Assembly: GCF_017876545.1 (NCBI RefSeq)
Contig: NZ_JAGIOD010000001.1
Span: 1,922,001-1,986,000 of the forward strand
Direction of reading: 5' to 3'
Source of the DNA: Brachybacterium sacelli
GTDB taxonomy: Bacteria; Actinomycetota; Actinomycetes; Actinomycetales; Dermabacteraceae
DNA length: 64,000 nt
The position numbers were made by a program, and so were the translations under genes. The notes under the pieces were generated by a model, which worked only from the letters and a program-made list of their open reading frames with translations, searched no databases and had not been told where the DNA came from. Below are positions 60,878 through 64,000 of this stretch, one piece after another. Position 1 is the first letter of the stretch. Each line of letters opens with the position of its first letter.

Positions 60878-61828
60878 TCAGCTGGTGCGCTCGCGCAGCC
60901 ACTCCCGGATCCCCGCCATCACCGAGCGCGGCAGGGCGTGCCCGCTGTCGTGCAGCAGCACGTCCAGGCCCTGCTCGTCGGGCCAGTGCCGGCGGGCCGT
61001 GCGGATCAGCTCCAGGTTGTGCTCGCCGTCCCGGTCCCCGCCGCCGGAGACCAGGAAGGGACGCGGAGAGATCAGGGCGAGCAGCTCGTCCTGGTCGTGG
61101 TCGCGGGGGACGTCGCCGTCGAGGTACCAGGGGTCGCCCCAGGCCGGCTGATCGAATCCGAGGCCCGCCTCGTGCACGGCGGCGACCTCGATGCGCGGAT
61201 CGAGGGCGGCGAGGTGCAGGGCGAGCTTGCCGCCCAGGGCATCTCCGAAGGCCGCCAGGCGGTCGCCCTCGGCGAGGGAGGAGCCCTCCAGTGCCGTGAC
61301 GGCGAGCATGACGTCCGCGATGCTGCGTCCCAGCGGTGTCACGGACTGCTCGCGTCGGTGACGCGCGGCGGCGGGTCCATAGCGCTCGGCGGGGCCCCGG
61401 GCGGCGGCGAGGGCGGGATCCTCGGCCGCGACCTGCTCGAACCACCACGGCACGGCCAGGACCGCGTGCCCGACCTCGGCCAGCTGGAGGCCGTGCGCGC
61501 CGAGAGCGGGATCCTGGTCGCTCAGCGCGGTGCGCTCGGTCGGCTCGGCGAACAGGGCCGGGGTGTCGTAGGACGGGACCACCACCACGACACCCGTCGA
61601 GGGCACCGACGTCGGCCGGAAGAATTCGGCGACGAGTTCGGTGCCGTAGCTGGTCAGCAGCAGTTGGTGGATCTCGCCGCGTACCCCGGGATGCTCCGGC
61701 GCGCGACTCACCCCCGGCCGCCAGCTGCCGTCGGGATCGGGGATGGCCCCCAGGCGGTCCTGCCACCAGGGGCGGTCCGCCGGGAGAGTGGGCATCGACG
61801 TCGATGAGGTCTTGTGAAGGCTCGGCAT
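60878..61828 (-). CDS. Alpha/beta-hydrolase-fold protein lacking the serine nucleophile
   Basis: A 316-residue protein of the dienelactone-hydrolase-like alpha/beta group. The strand VGVVVVVPSY-type core, a late acidic LVSGGGDRDGEHN region and a probable catalytic His in LLHDSGHALPRS are kept. The nucleophile elbow, expected as GHSLGGK, reads GDALGGK with Ala197 where Ser should be. It may therefore be a non-hydrolytic relative or use a different residue. The N-terminal part PWWQDRLGAIPDPDGSWRP resembles sugar-ester hydrolase relatives. ATG 61828 was taken; ATG 61795 is an alternative. It is divergent from the ROK regulator, 124 bases away. Confidence 0.7.
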   Translation of the reverse strand: MPSLHKTSSTSMPTLPADRPWWQDRLGAIPDPDGSWRPGVSRAPEHPGVRGEIHQLLLTSYGTELVAEFFRPTSVPSTGVVVVVPSYDTPALFAEPTERTALSDQDPALGAHGLQLAEVGHAVLAVPWWFEQVAAEDPALAAARGPAERYGPAAARHRREQSVTPLGRSIADVMLAVTALEGSSLAEGDRLAAFGDALGGKLALHLAALDPRIEVAAVHEAGLGFDQPAWGDPWYLDGDVPRDHDQDELLALISPRPFLVSGGGDRDGEHNLELIRTARRHWPDEQGLDVLLHDSGHALPRSVMAGIREWLRERTS

Positions 61829-61952
61829 ATCCGAAGGGGGTGGCGGATGGGTCCGGGCCAGGGTATCGGGTCGGGGCGCTCCGACCGCGCAGATCCCGCC
61901 GACCGGCCGGGTCACGCGACGGTGCTCGGTCGGGGACGGATAAGCTCGAGAC

Positions 61953-63119
61953 ATGCCGGGCAAGGAGCACCAGGGGGCCGTGAGGATGGATGCCGTGCCG
62001 GAGCTCGGCGGGGACAGCGCCCGTGCGGTCTACCGGGACCTGCTGCGCTTCGGCCCCCGCTCGCGCAGCGCGCTGACCACCCGGCTGGGACTCTCGGCCC
62101 CGACGGTCACCCGAGTCACCCGCGACCTGCTCGACGCCGGCCGCCTGCACCAGCTCGGGGCCGTCGTGCGCGCCAAGGGCCGCCCCCACGAACCGCTGGA
62201 CATCGAGGAGAACCTCGGGCCCCGGTTCATCGGGGTGAAGGTGACCGCCGACGACGTCCACGCCGTGGTCACCACCGTGCGCGGCAACGTCCTCGAGGAA
62301 CTGGTGCTGCCGCTCGAGGACACCTCGCCCGCCTCTGTCGTCGACACCATCCTCGCGCCGGTCGAGGCGCTCGTCGAGGCGCATCCGCGTCTCGCGGGCG
62401 TCGGCGTGAGCCTCGGCGGTCCGGTCGCACAGCGGCGCGTCGTGCTCTCGTCCTATCTGCTCGGGTGGACCACGCAGTTCGACCTCGCCACCGCGCTCGA
62501 GGCCCGCCTCGACCTTCCCGTGGTGGTGGAGAACGACCTGGTCGCCATGGTCAACGGGCTGCACTGGTTCGGCATCGGCCGGTCCTACGGCTCCTTCGCC
62601 GTGCTCACCGTCGGCGCCGGGATCGGGGCCAGCACCGTGATCGACGGGCGACTGGTCGAGGGCCGCCACCATGTCGCGGGCCTCACCGGGCGTCAGAGCA
62701 TCGGCCAACGGGCCGACGGCACGCCGCTGCCGCTGCGGGACGTGGCGAGCACCGATTCGATCGTGCGCCGTGCCCGCGCCACCTCGGCGCTCGCCGCCGA
62801 CGAGGGCATCGAGGACCTCACCCGACGGGCAGCGGCAGGGGAGCGCGCGGCGCTCGAGGTGGCCGAGGAGCTCGCCCGTTCGCTCGCCGCCGCCGCTGCC
62901 GGCCTGGTCGCGATCGTGGACCCCGAGGCGATCGTGCTCGGCGGGGAGAACGTGGACCTGGTGCGTGCTGCCGGCCCCGTCTTCGAGCAGACCCTGCGCG
63001 GTGCCGTCGCCGCGGCCCAGCAGGACCTCGTGGTGCGGGTGCTCAGCGGCGACTTCGACGAATGGGCCCGGGGCGCAGCCGTCATCGCCATCCAGGAGTT
63101 CGTCGGGGTCGGCTCCTAG
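61953..63119 (+). CDS. ROK-family transcriptional regulator
   Basis: A 388-residue regulator. An N-terminal winged helix (RAVYRDLLRFGPRSRSALTTR, LSAPTVTRVTRDLLDAGRL) precedes a ROK domain with GVSLGGPVA, VVVENDLVAMVNGLHWFG, TVGAGIGASTVIDG and VDPEAIVLGG. The zinc-binding Cys-x-Cys-Gly-x-x-Gly-Cys motif of ROK kinases is missing (the region reads GLTGRQSIGQRADG), so it is a sugar-responsive regulator rather than a kinase. It lies 24 bases from the convergent sugar-binding-protein gene at the right edge, which may belong to its regulon. ATG 61986 is an alternative start. Confidence 0.88.
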   Translation: MPGKEHQGAVRMDAVPELGGDSARAVYRDLLRFGPRSRSALTTRLGLSAPTVTRVTRDLLDAGRLHQLGAVVRAKGRPHEPLDIEENLGPRFIGVKVTADDVHAVVTTVRGNVLEELVLPLEDTSPASVVDTILAPVEALVEAHPRLAGVGVSLGGPVAQRRVVLSSYLLGWTTQFDLATALEARLDLPVVVENDLVAMVNGLHWFGIGRSYGSFAVLTVGAGIGASTVIDGRLVEGRHHVAGLTGRQSIGQRADGTPLPLRDVASTDSIVRRARATSALAADEGIEDLTRRAAAGERAALEVAEELARSLAAAAAGLVAIVDPEAIVLGGENVDLVRAAGPVFEQTLRGAVAAAQQDLVVRVLSGDFDEWARGAAVIAIQEFVGVGS

Positions 63120-63143
63120 GACCCGACCCCGAGCCCGCGCTCC

Positions 63144-64000
63144 TCACTCGAACAGGGCATTGACCCGCTCGTTGTACGAGGCGAAGTCCGCCCCGTCGAT
63201 CTGCCGCATCCAGCACTGGTCGAATGCAGGCTGCATGATCGGCATGATCGAGGCGGAGTTCTCCACCAGCGGGTACAGCCCGGTCTCCCCGTTGGCCACC
63301 CTCTCGGTGAACGGCGTGACGTCCAGGCCCTCCGCGGCGTACGCGTCGATCGCGGCCTGCGTGCCCACGTCGGTCGCAGGGAAGAACGGTGCGCGCTCGC
63401 CGATCATCTGCTGGGCCTCATCGGAGGCGAGGAAGGCGATCAGCCGCGCCGCCTCCTCCTTGCGCTCCGACTGGGCGGAGATCGAGTCGCCCAGACCGTT
63501 GAACATCGAGACCGGGTGCCCGACGGGGCCCGCGGGCAGCGGGGCGATGCCCAGGTCCATGCCCTCCATGTTGTCGAACGTCGTGATCATCCACGAGCCC
63601 GCCAGCGCCAGCGCCGCCTTCCCGGTCTGCAGCTGGGTCTGCGTCGGGCTGGAGTCCCCGAACATGCCGAAGGGAGGGAAGAAGCCCTTGTCGACCAGAC
63701 CGAAGTACCAGTCCATGGTGGCGGCGAACCGCTCCTCGTCATAGGTGAAGTGCGTGCCCCAGGTCTCCGCATCGGTGAAGGTCCACCCGGTCGACAGCGC
63801 GAAGGGGGACCAACTGGTCTGTCCCGTGTAGTCGATGCCGGAGTCGGCGGCCATGCCGTAGCGGGCCACGTTCTTCGGGTCGAAGCCCTCCTGGTCGCCG
63901 CGCACCCCGTTCGCATCCAGGGTCAGGCGGGCCAGGATCTTCTCGAAACTGCCGCCGTCCTGCGGGTTCCAGTCCAGGCCCTCGAGGTCCTCGGGGGCCA
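63144..64000 (-). CDS. Extracellular sugar-binding protein, C-terminal part
   Basis: The last 285 or so codons of a family-1 sugar-binding protein that enters from the right edge. Typical parts are FEKILARLTLDANG, WSPFALSTGWTF, MDWYFGLVDKGFFPPFGMFG, LQTGKAALALAGSWMITTF, GIAPLPAGPVGHPVSMFNG and ARLIAFLASDEAQQMIGERA. The N terminus with any lipobox lies outside, so export is assumed from the family. Permease genes would be expected downstream on this strand, but the ROK gene follows convergently instead, so they must lie upstream or elsewhere. Confidence 0.9.
   Translation of the reverse strand, partial: APEDLEGLDWNPQDGGSFEKILARLTLDANGVRGDQEGFDPKNVARYGMAADSGIDYTGQTSWSPFALSTGWTFTDAETWGTHFTYDEERFAATMDWYFGLVDKGFFPPFGMFGDSSPTQTQLQTGKAALALAGSWMITTFDNMEGMDLGIAPLPAGPVGHPVSMFNGLGDSISAQSERKEEAARLIAFLASDEAQQMIGERAPFFPATDVGTQAAIDAYAAEGLDVTPFTERVANGETGLYPLVENSASIMPIMQPAFDQCWMRQIDGADFASYNERVNALFE

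Noticed and set aside
61953..63119. ROK protein as glucokinase
   Set aside because: It has an N-terminal winged helix and lacks the zinc-binding Cys motif of ROK kinases.

Overview
The window is a 64 kb stretch of very GC-rich actinobacterial chromosome. Gene density, GC-rich third codon positions, GTG/TTG starts, stop/start overlaps, and Tat- or lipobox-bearing binding proteins all fit a Micrococcales genus. Brachybacterium or another Dermabacteraceae is my best guess, from protein style only. I see no insertion sequence, prophage, integrase or CRISPR array. Nearly all genes have homogeneous composition and look resident.

Layout. 1-6 kb: a partial short-chain dehydrogenase, then the sugar phosphotransferase core (ptsI on +; ptsH, mtlD and a fused mannitol EIICBA on -), so mannitol can be imported, phosphorylated and oxidised from one locus. 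6-8 kb: a two-gene cassette of an imine-reductase-like Ldh-family protein and a proline-racemase-superfamily protein, read here as hydroxyproline catabolism. 8-10.5 kb: a YtrA-type GntR repressor with a membrane protein, then a DUF1684 protein and a small monooxygenase-fold protein. 10.6-16.6 kb: a sugar ABC importer (binding protein and two permeases, no ATPase) behind an SsuD-like flavin monooxygenase, and an MFS sugar transporter. 16.6-22.8 kb: DNA repair (UvrA-like ATPase, Ku, divergent LigD). 23-30 kb: a cold-shock protein, a GH78 rhamnosidase, an M50-like membrane protein, an erm rRNA methylase with what looks like an intact leader-peptide attenuator, a lipase-maturation-factor-like protein and BioY.

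30-37.8 kb: a YdcF-type protein, DUF6328, a hexuronate/polyol cluster (UxaE epimerase, zinc dehydrogenase, divergent LacI regulator), an HhH-DUF1801 protein and a GntP permease. 38-41.6 kb: a TrkA-N potassium channel, a peroxiredoxin, tRNA-Ser(GCT) and a FadR-type GntR regulator divergent from the ectoine importer ehuBCDA (41.9-45.2 kb). 45-52 kb: PEP carboxylase, an aldo/keto reductase, two GNAT acetyltransferases, an App1-type phosphatase and a low-molecular-weight tyrosine phosphatase. 52-64 kb: a Ser/Thr/Glu-rich surface protein, phosphoglucomutase, a collagen-like membrane protein, Pit phosphate transport with a DUF47 partner, several conserved unknowns, an alpha/beta-hydrolase-like protein that lacks its serine nucleophile, a ROK regulator, and the C-terminal part of another sugar-binding protein at the right edge.

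Most notable: the erm leader (MNASIFVRIRRL, carrying both an IFV motif and an Arg-X-Arg motif) with nested hairpins, one of which covers the erm ribosome-binding site; the Cys/Gly active site of the proline-racemase homologue; a probable CTG start in a sugar permease; and the pairing of an SsuD-like monooxygenase with a sugar importer. All functional assignments come from reading translated sequence by eye; no database search was run.
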